A DNA stretch of 6,192 nt from Pseudomonadota bacterium (GCA_023428515.1 JAEYXI010000480.1:1-6192), one strand, 5' to 3'. Counted from the first letter of the stretch, positions 1-5,349 are shown. Notes: generated from the sequence alone by a model not told the origin. A program made the numbers and translations.

Positions 1-2
1 GC

Positions 3-821
3 CACAAATCAACCCTCGGACTCTCTCCTAAGCCGGAGGAGAAATGGGTCTCAGGTCTCGCTCTGATGGAAATGGAGCACGCCCACCCCGCAATCAAATC
101 ACGGCCATGGATGGGATTTCACGCGAAGACTAAGGCGACTCTCGATGCAGATTTTGCTCCCTGGATGCCGAACCAGGTCAAGGAATTCAACGACGCGCGT
201 GTCGCAACACCAGCTAACCACCGGGAGCTTTGGTATTTCGGTGTTGAGCGGCTCGAGGATCTGAAACACGAGCTCGAACATGGCGACGAGAGTATCGCCT
301 CGATCTTGCAGGGCACGGATCAGGAGACCGAGTTTCGCAAATTCATTGGGGGTTGGTTACGCGGCAAGGCAGGCGGCCGATATAGCGTCCCGCCCGAAGA
401 GGAATTGGCCGACGCTAAGCGTCCCGACTTGAGGTTCCGAGGCGCGACGTTCGATGGCCCGGTCCCAGTTGAACTTAAGGTCGCCGACAACTGGACGGGG
501 CCGCACCTATTCGAGCGCATGGAGGTGCAGCTTAGCGGTGACTATTTGCGAGACGCCCATTCTAGTAGGGGTATTTTTCTCCTCATTTATATCGGGACAA
601 AGAAAAGCTGGGATCTACCCAGCGGCGGCAAGGCCGAGAGCTTCGAAGGCATGCTCACAGCACTCCGCCAGCATTGGTCAGTGATTTCGAGTCAGTACGC
701 CAATGTCGAGGATCTGGCGATTGTCGGAATCGACCTCACCTTGCGTGGTCTCGACACGAAGACGGCCAAAGCAGAGATCAAGGCACGAAAGGAGGCAGAG
801 AAAAGAAAGCTTATTTCGTGA
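3..821 (+). CDS. PD-(D/E)XK nuclease-like C-terminal domain protein, partial at left edge
   Basis: The frame is open without a stop from the first complete codon at base 3 to the TGA at 819-821, so the gene probably starts left of the window. The first in-frame ATG is at 66; residues below count from it. A PD-(D/E)XK signature is visible: Pro120-Asp121 after a Glu-rich helix (Glu111-Glu113), then Glu136-Leu-Lys138 on the next strand, followed by Gln155 and a YLRD motif (160-163). The preceding part (about 54-100) has the helical look that precedes this domain at the C-terminus of large NACHT/STAND-type proteins, where it is thought to cut nucleic acid on sensing an invader. That family placement is from memory, not a search. 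A GGAGGAG at 35-41 precedes an out-of-frame ATG at 44 and does not support the ATG at 66. Many A/T-ending codons and lower GC than the genes to the right suggest horizontal acquisition. A stand-alone nuclease starting at 66 is the alternative. Confidence 0.75.
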   Translation, partial: HKSTLGLSPKPEEKWVSGLALMEMEHAHPAIKSRPWMGFHAKTKATLDADFAPWMPNQVKEFNDARVATPANHRELWYFGVERLEDLKHELEHGDESIASILQGTDQETEFRKFIGGWLRGKAGGRYSVPPEEELADAKRPDLRFRGATFDGPVPVELKVADNWTGPHLFERMEVQLSGDYLRDAHSSRGIFLLIYIGTKKSWDLPSGGKAESFEGMLTALRQHWSVISSQYANVEDLAIVGIDLTLRGLDTKTAKAEIKARKEAEKRKLIS

Positions 822-1133
822 AAATTACGAAAAAATAGATGAATTCATAAAGCGCTAATATAGTGTCTACTGTTCGTTCATGGACTGAATTTCAGGAAGT
901 ACGCAGATCTCTCACGAATTCCGTGTCACGAATCATGCCAATGAGCACGCGAATTCCTTTCTGGAGCCGGAAGCTCGGACGCCATTATAGTGCTATAGCG
1001 AACACATAGTTCTCTTCTTGGTTGTTCGCGGCCCGCCATATGCCCGCAAGTTGCCGAATCTCCTCGTTTAATGAGAGGTGTCAGGGCCTTACGGAAGGGT
1101 CTTCTACGCTCGTCCGCTCCACATGAGGGCGGG
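822..1133. other. AT-rich gene-free stretch after the nuclease gene
   Basis: No ORF here has coding character or a recognisable product. The first 60 bases are markedly AT-rich and contain a 10-bp palindrome ATGAATTCAT (839-848). A second small palindrome, TATAG-TG-CTATA, lies at 986-997. No T-tract hairpin that would serve as a clear terminator for the upstream gene is seen, and no tRNA-like fold or T-loop motif was found. Confidence 0.5.
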
Positions 1134-1141
1134 ATGAGTAG

Positions 1142-1340
1142 CCAAGGCTGTTCCATGGGGCCGGTACGTGGACATTTCGGGCCCGTGTTCCCGATGAATT
1201 GCGGGCAGTCATCGGCAAGAAGGTCATTTGGCGATCACAGAGGTCCGTGACTCGCGCCGGGGCCACGCGTCTTGCTGCGTCGAGAGTGCCCCTCTGTTCG
1301 CGGGGGCGAAAGCCGGTCCAGCTCCATCCACGCCGCTCAC
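1142..1340 (+). pseudogene. Remnant of phage-type tyrosine integrase, N-terminal part, frameshifted
   Basis: Reading from 1142 in the frame that contains base 1199 gives PRLFHGAGTWTFRARVPDEL followed by RAVIGKKVIWRS. This is the pattern of the N-terminal SAM-like/DUF6538 segment of tyrosine integrases, usually a start such as Y/F-R-x-R-V-P-x-x-L-R-x-x-(I/L)-G-K followed by x-R-S-L-G-T. The frame is cut by a TAG at 1139-1141. After the WRS (about 1245) the normal LGT-x-D continuation is lost. A likely continuation, DSRRGHAS and then VESAPLFAGAKAG, appears in the frame of base 1228, which points to an indel. No catalytic core (R-HxxR-Y) exists in the window, so the gene is dead and truncated. 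Such integrases mobilise genomic islands, which fits the neighbouring transposase remnant. The family call rests on motif memory. Confidence 0.6.
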
Positions 1341-1387
1341 GCTTAGTCGCGCTGTCGAAATGTCTATGGCAGGGCCGTCGCGCGTGA

Positions 1388-1595
1388 GCATCGCGCCAGA
1401 GACGCGGATCGCTAACGCGTTCCGCTGTGCCCCCTGAAGGACCTATTGGGCAAGGCCCCCCGGTGTCCGATATCAGGCGCACTGATATTCGGAATGTCCG
1501 CGACCAACTCCTCCACGTCCCGCCGAACTCGACGAAACGGAGCCGCTGATCTTCCTCGAGATTTGAGTAGAGTCCGTCGATCACGGAGACGGGCG
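1388..1595. other. Non-coding debris between integrase and transposase remnants
   Basis: Short open frames on both strands cover this stretch, but all are rich in Arg and Ser with no domain-like pattern and no ribosome binding site. It contains a strong imperfect inverted repeat, listed separately at 1467-1492. It may be the end or upstream part of a decayed insertion element. Confidence 0.4.
1467..1492. repeat. Imperfect inverted repeat, 10-bp arms
   Basis: CCGATATCAG (1467-1476) is followed after a GCGCA spacer by CTGATATTCGG (1482-1492). The arms pair completely except for one extra T. No T-tract follows on either strand, so a terminator is unlikely. Given the mobile debris on both sides, it could be a recombinase or transposase binding end or simply a folded remnant. 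Confidence 0.6.
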
Positions 1596-1706
1596 ATGCG
1601 AGCCTCGCGCTTCACGGAAGAGCAGATCGTCCAACTCCATACCCAAGCCCTCTGAGGCCCGGCACCGCGCCGTGACCTCTGCCGCGAGATAGGCGGGCGA
1701 CGCGGC
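1596..1706 (+). pseudogene. Remnant of IS3-family transposase OrfA, N-terminus
   Basis: The ATG at 1596 begins RASRFTEEQIVQL, a close match to the N-terminus typical of IS3-family OrfA proteins (a basic start, then SRFTEEQI, the first helix of the HTH). A TGA at 1653-1655 interrupts it. Reading through in the same frame gives G-P-A-P-R-R-D-L-C-R-E-I-G, which aligns with the next conserved block (x-x-D/E-L-C-R-K-H-G). After about 1706 the similarity fades. No OrfB with a DDE catalytic domain is present, so this is a short dead fragment. It marks past insertion-sequence activity next to the integrase remnant. The family is recognised from its motif only. Confidence 0.6.
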
Positions 1707-1755
1707 AGGCGGCAGCGATCCGTTGCGTTGATGGGAGTTGGTCTGATTGGCGTGG

Positions 1756-1788
1756 AACAATCTCGTTCACACATTGTTAACGATTGTT
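1756..1788. repeat. Inverted repeat just upstream of the small orphan gene, possible operator
   Basis: AACAATCTCGTT (1756-1767) is mirrored by AACGATTGTT (1779-1788), pairing with one bulged base. A competing copy, ATTGTT at 1773-1778, can also pair with AACAAT. The structure ends three bases before the ribosome binding site of the gene at 1806, so it could be an operator for a repressor or a leader hairpin that affects translation. Confidence 0.5.
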
Positions 1789-1790
1789 GC

Positions 1791-1799
1791 AAGGGGAGG
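1791..1799 (+). promoter_or_regulatory. Ribosome binding site that fixes the start at 1806
   Basis: AAGGGGAGG lies six bases before the ATG at 1806. It favours this start over the in-frame TTG at 1728 and ATG at 1731, which have no comparable site. Confidence 0.65.
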
Positions 1800-1805
1800 T
1801 CTGCC

Positions 1806-2030
1806 ATGCATGCGCGCCTGTTCGACGTCGACACGTCCAGCATCGCCTTCGATCGGAGGAGCGGTCATCTCGCGATGACATTGCGCCCGCTCACTCCTGC
1901 ATATGACGAGGCCGCGGCCCTCGTGCACGGCTGGGGCGTCATGGCTGGATGCCCGGATGTGCGGCACCTCGTGGTCAATCTGGAGGTCGATGAGCCGACG
2001 TGTCGGCAGCCGCAGCCGCGGCACGCCTAA
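1806..2030 (+). CDS. Small hypothetical protein, 74 residues
   Basis: I do not recognise this protein. It starts MHARLFDVDTSSIAFDRRSG and is mixed hydrophobic and charged with no membrane segment or signal peptide. The middle (30-45) could form a helix rich in Ala, and residues 54-61 look like a beta strand (HLVVNLEV). The tail is polar and Pro-rich. It has two cysteines (49 and 66), too far apart to suggest a metal site. Its start is supported by a strong ribosome binding site and it lies 56 bases before the DUF883-like gene on the same strand, so the two may share a transcript. It is the first apparently intact gene after the decayed mobile region. It could be a spurious ORF, but the ribosome binding site argues for a real one. 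Confidence 0.5.
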   Translation: MHARLFDVDTSSIAFDRRSGHLAMTLRPLTPAYDEAAALVHGWGVMAGCPDVRHLVVNLEVDEPTCRQPQPRHA

Positions 2031-2074
2031 GTCGGAACCTGAGGCCCATTGCGGCGTTCCTATTACCCGTTTGT

Positions 2075-2079
2075 AGGAG
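2075..2079 (+). promoter_or_regulatory. Ribosome binding site deciding the start at 2087
   Basis: AGGAG is placed seven bases before the ATG at 2087. This start removes about 29 low-complexity residues that an upstream in-frame start at 2000 would add, and gives a protein of the usual family length. Confidence 0.65.
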
Positions 2080-2086
2080 CAACCCC

Positions 2087-2416
2087 ATGGCCACATCCAA
2101 CGAAATCGCCGCCCTGTCGAAGGATCTCGAAGCCCTGCGCCGCGACGTCGCCAAACTCGCGGGGTCGTTGGCCAGCCAGGGCGGAGCGAGCGTCAGCCGG
2201 TATGCCCGGCACTACGCACGCCGCGGCGCCGCCCATGCTGGCGCCGCGCTGGATTATGCTGCCGATGGCGGCGCAGACCTGCTTGAAGACGCCGGCGCGC
2301 GCGCCCGGCACGTTGCCGATGAGGTCGCCGCACAGGTCCGCAGCCATCCCGCCATTGCGTTCGCCGGACTGCTGACGGTTGGCATGGTCGCTTACCTGCT
2401 TTCCGGGCGGCGATAG
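2087..2416 (+). CDS. DUF883 (ElaB/YqjD-like) membrane-anchored protein
   Basis: This 109-residue protein has the layout of the ElaB/YqjD/DUF883 family. The N-terminal amphipathic helix (5-27, pattern of Leu with charged residues as in LSKDLEALRRDVAKL) is followed by a long Ala-rich helical middle (34-82). Then comes a short VRSHPAI hinge, a single transmembrane helix (about 88-106) and a basic SGRR end. In Escherichia coli, members bind ribosomes and tether them to the inner membrane in stationary phase; here that role is only inferred. The family is common in alphaproteobacteria and often linked to general stress and stationary phase. The gene is preceded by a good ribosome binding site and may be cotranscribed with the small gene upstream. 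Nothing suggests truncation. The family call is by architecture and terminal motif, because sequence conservation in this family is low. Confidence 0.8.
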   Translation: MATSNEIAALSKDLEALRRDVAKLAGSLASQGGASVSRYARHYARRGAAHAGAALDYAADGGADLLEDAGARARHVADEVAAQVRSHPAIAFAGLLTVGMVAYLLSGRR

Positions 2417-2428
2417 CACAGAGGCGCA

Positions 2429-2457
2429 GGAGGAGCTGTCGGCCTGATGGCTCCTCC
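2429..2457 (+). terminator. Hairpin after the DUF883-like gene, possible terminator
   Basis: GGAGGAGC (2429-2436) and GCTCCTCC (2450-2457) are perfect 8-bp arms around a 13-base loop, starting 12 bases after the stop codon. No T-tract follows, so it is at best a weak or factor-assisted terminator, or a 3'-end stabilising structure. Confidence 0.4.
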
Positions 2458-2463
2458 GACTCG

Positions 2464-2480
2464 CGCGTGCGGCTCACGCG
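2464..2480. repeat. Second small hairpin in tandem
   Basis: CGCGTG (2464-2469) and CACGCG (2475-2480) form a perfect 6-bp stem with a five-base loop, six bases after the previous hairpin. It may add to a transcript end signal for the upstream gene. Confidence 0.35.
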
Positions 2481-2579
2481 TGCCCTGCGTGGGACCTCAA
2501 AGGTACCCCAATTCTCTACAGCCACGCGCCGCGCTACCGGCGGCCCCCTGAAAGAATCCGCAAAAGAGCGAGCCGGTGG

Positions 2580-2584
2580 AAGGA
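2580..2584 (+). promoter_or_regulatory. Ribosome binding site for an alternative upstream start of the HTH gene
   Basis: AAGGA with a six-base spacer precedes the ATG at 2591, which is in frame with the HTH gene. It is the only good ribosome binding site near this gene and keeps the longer 149-residue product possible. Confidence 0.45.
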
Positions 2585-2665
2585 TTGGGGATGCGCGCGG
2601 CCGGGAGCGTCGACCGCGCGCTCGAGGTGGCGTATCGAAACGTCACCTCTCACTCGGACGCACCC

Positions 2666-3040
2666 ATGACTCCCGCCGAACTCCAATCCGCGCTCGCGAA
2701 GCTCGATCTGTCTCCGGCTGCGCTAGCCAAACTTCTCGGGGTCGACGTCAGAACGACGCGGCGGTGGGCGACGGGCGGCAAGGCGATCCCGGAATCCGTG
2801 GCCGCTCAGATTTCTGAGATGGTCCAGGCCGGCGGTGTGCCCGCCAGCCTTATGGAGCGACGTCCCAAGGAGAACGAGGATACGACCCGGTTTCTTTGGG
2901 TTCGGCGCAACGGAGAGCAGGAGTGGACCGTCGGCGAACATGACCTCGTGCAGGACGAATACTTTTTGCCCGGCCGTGTCGAGCGCTACCTTGCCGACGA
3001 GCTGCAGCTCGGCCCGGTGATCGAGGCTCCGACAGGCTAG
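2666..3040 (+). CDS. Short helix-turn-helix DNA-binding protein
   Basis: This 124-residue protein starts MTPAELQSAL. Residues 3-50 form a compact HTH of the Cro/XRE type: LSPAALAKLLG (15-25) as the first helices, then DVRTTRRW (27-34) as the recognition helix, and the common IPESVAAQI continuation. Such small proteins are widespread in Hyphomicrobiales and in phage-derived regions, usually with unknown targets. The C-terminal part (76-124) is not recognised; it is acidic with an aromatic patch (EQEWTVGEHDLVQDEYFLP). The start at 2666 places the HTH at the very N-terminus as is usual, but has no ribosome binding site. An in-frame ATG at 2591 follows a good AAGGA (2580-2584, six-base spacing) and would add 25 residues, so the true start is undecided. 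It is likely a cytoplasmic transcription regulator or antitoxin-like protein, but no toxin partner is visible. Confidence 0.8.
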   Translation: MTPAELQSALAKLDLSPAALAKLLGVDVRTTRRWATGGKAIPESVAAQISEMVQAGGVPASLMERRPKENEDTTRFLWVRRNGEQEWTVGEHDLVQDEYFLPGRVERYLADELQLGPVIEAPTG

Positions 3041-3075
3041 CGGCCGTGCTCGGATGGCGCGACCGTCCAGGGCGG

Positions 3076-3357
3076 TCATGCGGTCTCCTCCCGCACGCAC
3101 GGAGCGATCGCCGGCTCCGACATCCCGCCATCGCGAAGCGCGATGCCCATCGCCCGCAGCGGCTTGACGTCGTCCAAGGCTTTGAACTCGAACGCTGGCA
3201 TTATCTGCAGGTATTCCGAAACGGGAGGCTTCGAAGCCTCCCGCTCTTCCGGTTTCCGCCGGATGATCTCGATGATTTCACGCTCGGCCTGCCCCGAGAA
3301 GCGCGCCGAGGCGCATCGATACCGTGCCGGACGCGGTTTCTTTCGGCGGTGCTTCAC
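3076..3357 (-). CDS. Possible small hypothetical protein, 93 residues
   Basis: I do not recognise this ORF. It starts with GTG 16 bases after the stop of the SDR gene and would be the last gene of that operon, but no ribosome binding site is visible before it. The N-terminus is very basic (KHRRKKPRPARYR), followed by a charged helical part (QAEREIIEIIRRKPEER) and a segment beginning at an internal Met, MPAFEFKALDDVKPL. Codon choice in the middle resembles that of the neighbouring genes. Against it, the perfect 22-bp palindrome at 3222-3243, a plausible terminator, lies inside it. It may be a fragment of a former gene or chance. Confidence 0.3.
   Translation of the reverse strand: MKHRRKKPRPARYRCASARFSGQAEREIIEIIRRKPEEREASKPPVSEYLQIMPAFEFKALDDVKPLRAMGIALRDGGMSEPAIAPCVREETA
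3222..3243. terminator. Perfect 22-bp palindrome between convergent genes, possible bidirectional terminator
   Basis: CGGGAGGCTTC is followed at once by its exact reverse complement. As RNA it forms a strong GC-rich stem with a UUCG-like turn. On the minus strand it is followed by a short TTT; on the plus strand by CTCTTCCGG and then TTT. It lies between the end of the plus-strand HTH gene and the end of the minus-strand SDR gene, the usual place for a shared terminator. A dyad protein binding site is the alternative. Confidence 0.5.
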
Positions 3358-3373
3358 GGCAGGAGAGGGCGCT

Positions 3374-4294
3374 TCAGACCGGCGACAGGCCGGGATCGAT
3401 GCCCGTCAGCGCGATCGAGACCTCCCACAGCCGCCGCGCAGAAGCGGCGTCGGTCGCCTGCGGCGCACGCCTGGCAACGCCGGACGGCCCCTTGATCTCC
3501 CGAAACCCCTGCGGCCCGTAATATTCGCCGGGACGGATATTGCCGGTGGCGGCCTGCAGGGTCGGCCAGGCACCCATGGTCGGCGTGTTCGAGAACGGCT
3601 TGAACAGCATCCACATCAGGCCGATGCCGGGCATATGCCGGCCGAGATCGGTGGTGGCGAAGCCGGGATGGCAGCCCGCCACGGTCACCGGAGACCCCGC
3701 AGCCCGCAGCCGCCGGCCCAGTTCGAACAGGAAGAGCAGATTGGCGAGCTTGCTCATCCCGTAGCGCGGCCACTTCCTGTAACCACTTTCGGCGTTGAGA
3801 TCGTCCCAGTCGATCCGGGCGGAGGTATGGGCGAGGCTGCCGGTCACCACGATGCGCCCACCGGGTGTCTGCGCAAGCTTCGGCAGCATCAGTGACGTGA
3901 AGGCGAACGAACCGAGATGATTGACGCCGAACTGAAGCTCGAAGCCCTGTTTCGTGCGCATCAGCGGCGGCACCATGACGCCGGCATTGTTCACCAGCGC
4001 GTCGATGCGCGGCTCGTCCGAAAGGGTGCCCGCCGCGCGACGGATGCTGTCGAGATCGCCCTGATCGTAAGCGAGGAAGCGAAGCGCGGCAGCGGGCGTT
4101 TCGGCGCTGATCCGGTCCATTGCCTCATGGGCCTTGGCCGCGTCGCGGCAGGCAAGCACGATCCGCGCGCCCTGCGCGGCGAGCACACGCGCGGCTTCGA
4201 ATCCGAGGCCGGTATTGGCCCCCGTGACGACGAAGCATTTGCCGGACTGATCGGTGACGTCGGCGGCGGTGAAGCCTTTGGAACCTTTACTCAT
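3374..4294 (-). CDS. Short-chain dehydrogenase/reductase (SDR), retinol dehydrogenase-like
   Basis: This 306-residue cytoplasmic oxidoreductase has all classical SDR marks: the Rossmann cofactor loop TGANTGLG (24-31), an Arg50 after the second strand that favours NADP(H), NNAGV (102-106), Asn125, the catalytic Ser153 and YGMSK with Tyr178 and Lys182, then HPG (209-211). The length and the TGANTGLG/VNHLGSF pattern resemble the retinol dehydrogenase/WW-domain oxidoreductase branch, which reduces ketones and aldehydes; the actual substrate is unknown. The ATG at 4294 has an AGGGAG seven bases upstream. The gene follows the aldo/keto reductase gene by 22 bases on the same strand, so they form one operon, controlled by the divergent TetR gene. 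The sequence appears complete with no lost key residue. Confidence 0.92.
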   Translation of the reverse strand: MSKGSKGFTAADVTDQSGKCFVVTGANTGLGFEAARVLAAQGARIVLACRDAAKAHEAMDRISAETPAAALRFLAYDQGDLDSIRRAAGTLSDEPRIDALVNNAGVMVPPLMRTKQGFELQFGVNHLGSFAFTSLMLPKLAQTPGGRIVVTGSLAHTSARIDWDDLNAESGYRKWPRYGMSKLANLLFLFELGRRLRAAGSPVTVAGCHPGFATTDLGRHMPGIGLMWMLFKPFSNTPTMGAWPTLQAATGNIRPGEYYGPQGFREIKGPSGVARRAPQATDAASARRLWEVSIALTGIDPGLSPV

Positions 4295-4316
4295 GCGAGG
4301 TCTCCCTGCTGCGGGG

Positions 4317-5315
4317 TCACGAGCGCCACATCCGAAGCACCTGCGGCGCGTAGCGGTCCCCGACGATGGCGCCCGGCGCGAACATCCCGTCGAGCACGGC
4401 GATATCCTCGGGTGACAGATCGATCTCGGCCGCCGACAGGTTGTCGGCGATGCGCTTGCGGCTGCTCATGCCGACCAGAGCGACGATGTCTCTCCCCTGC
4501 GCCAGCACCCATGCGGCGGCGAGCTGCGTCGGCGTCCAGCCCTTCGATTCCGCGAAGGCCTTGAACGTCTCGACCACCTTCAGGTTGGCGGCGAGGGCCT
4601 CGCCCTGAAGGCGCGGCGTCCAGCTGCGCGGGTCGTCGGCGGGCAGGGGCCCGGTGATCGCGCCGGTCAACAGGCCTTGCGCCGCGACGCTATAGGCGAC
4701 GATGCCGACGCCGAGCTCGCGCGCCACCGGCAGAAGATCGTCCTCGATCGCGCGCCCGGCCAGCGAGTACTCGATCTCGACAGCCGTGACCGGATGCACC
4801 GCATGGGCGCGGCGCAGTTTGTCTCCCGTCACCTCGGAGAGGCCGAGATAGCGCACCTTGCCTTCCTTGATGAGGTCGGCGACCGCACCGACCGTCTCCT
4901 CGATCGGCGCGGAGGTCGGGATGCGGCCGGGCTGGTAGAGATCGATGACATCGGTATCGAGCCGCTCCAGTGAATAGGAGCAGAAGTTCTTGGCCGCGCG
5001 CGGACTGACGTCGAGGCCGAGCGGCTGGCCGCTCGGGGCGACCATCATGCCGAACTTGACGCTGAGGAAGGCCTGTTCCCGGCGACCCCGCAGGGCTTCG
5101 CGCACCAGAAGTTCGTTATGGCCCATGCCGTAGAAGTCGCCGGTATTGATCATCCCGATCCCGGCGTCGAGCGCCGCCTGGATGGTGGCGACGCTTTCGG
5201 AATCCCTGCCCGCATCATGGCGGCCCGGTTGCGGACGCAGCGGCGACATGCCCATGCATCCAAGGCCGAGGGCGGGCAATTCGGGGCCGTTCTTGCCCAG
5301 ACGATGGGTTTTCAT
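4317..5315 (-). CDS. Aldo/keto reductase family oxidoreductase
   Basis: This 332-residue TIM-barrel protein has the family pattern throughout: LGLGCMGMS (16-24), NTGDFYGMGHNE (57-68), SVKFG (85-89), DLYQP (125-129), PIEETVGAVADLIKEGKVR (137-155), GLSE (158-161), EIEYSL (180-185) and the GLLTG block (214-218). Family members reduce aldehydes or ketones with NADPH. Of the classical Asp-Tyr-Lys-His tetrad, Tyr62 and Lys87 are present, but the Asp position five before Tyr is Asn57 and the usual His after the DLY strand is Gly130. I recall the same kind of change in a bacterial subgroup with the NTGDFYGMGHNE motif, so it may be a subgroup trait rather than decay. The ATG at 5315 has a strong AAAGGAG at 5323-5329. 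It is the first gene of the operon with the SDR, and its start lies beside a TetR operator. Confidence 0.93.
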   Translation of the reverse strand: MKTHRLGKNGPELPALGLGCMGMSPLRPQPGRHDAGRDSESVATIQAALDAGIGMINTGDFYGMGHNELLVREALRGRREQAFLSVKFGMMVAPSGQPLGLDVSPRAAKNFCSYSLERLDTDVIDLYQPGRIPTSAPIEETVGAVADLIKEGKVRYLGLSEVTGDKLRRAHAVHPVTAVEIEYSLAGRAIEDDLLPVARELGVGIVAYSVAAQGLLTGAITGPLPADDPRSWTPRLQGEALAANLKVVETFKAFAESKGWTPTQLAAAWVLAQGRDIVALVGMSSRKRIADNLSAAEIDLSPEDIAVLDGMFAPGAIVGDRYAPQVLRMWRS

Positions 5316-5322
5316 CGGCAGG

Positions 5323-5329
5323 CTCCTTT
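5323..5329 (-). promoter_or_regulatory. Ribosome binding site of the aldo/keto reductase gene
   Basis: AAAGGAG on the minus strand, seven bases before the ATG at 5315, confirms that start. It lies immediately downstream of operator 1, so repressor binding would also sit at the very start of the transcript. Confidence 0.75.
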
Positions 5330-5331
5330 GT

Positions 5332-5347
5332 TAGATTGAACGCTCTA
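5332..5347. promoter_or_regulatory. Putative TetR operator 1, on the reductase side
   Basis: Read on the minus strand it is TAGAGCGTTCAATCTA, an imperfect palindrome with TAGA/TCTA ends. It matches operator 2 at 14 of 16 positions. It lies just downstream of the proposed reductase -10 element and just upstream of the ribosome binding site, so bound repressor would block transcription. Confidence 0.7.
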
Positions 5348-5349
5348 TT

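Noticed and set aside
44..136. Out-of-frame ATG at 44 with a GGAGGAG ahead of it as a small gene start
   Set aside because: It gives only a short peptide ending within the nuclease frame, which itself is well supported by motifs.
1081..1584. Minus-strand ORF of 167 residues across the gene-free stretch
   Set aside because: It is antisense to the integrase remnant, very rich in Arg, Ser and Trp, lacks a ribosome binding site and shows no domain pattern.
1412..1843. Minus-strand ORF of 143 residues
   Set aside because: It is antisense to the transposase remnant and to the start of the small plus-strand gene, with an Arg/Pro-rich low-quality composition.
2666..3040. Toxin-antitoxin pair around the short HTH protein
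   Set aside because: No adjacent toxin-like ORF overlaps or abuts it on the same strand.
3076..3201. Resemblance of MPAFEFKALD to the N-terminus of type II secretion GspF proteins
   Set aside because: The similarity stops after about ten residues and no secretion gene is nearby, so it is probably chance.
3143..3895. Plus-strand ORF of 250 residues
   Set aside because: It lies mostly opposite the clear SDR gene and reads as an Arg/Gly/Pro-rich shadow of it.
3917..4564. Plus-strand ORF of 215 residues
   Set aside because: It is antisense to the SDR and aldo/keto reductase genes, and both of those have full motif sets.
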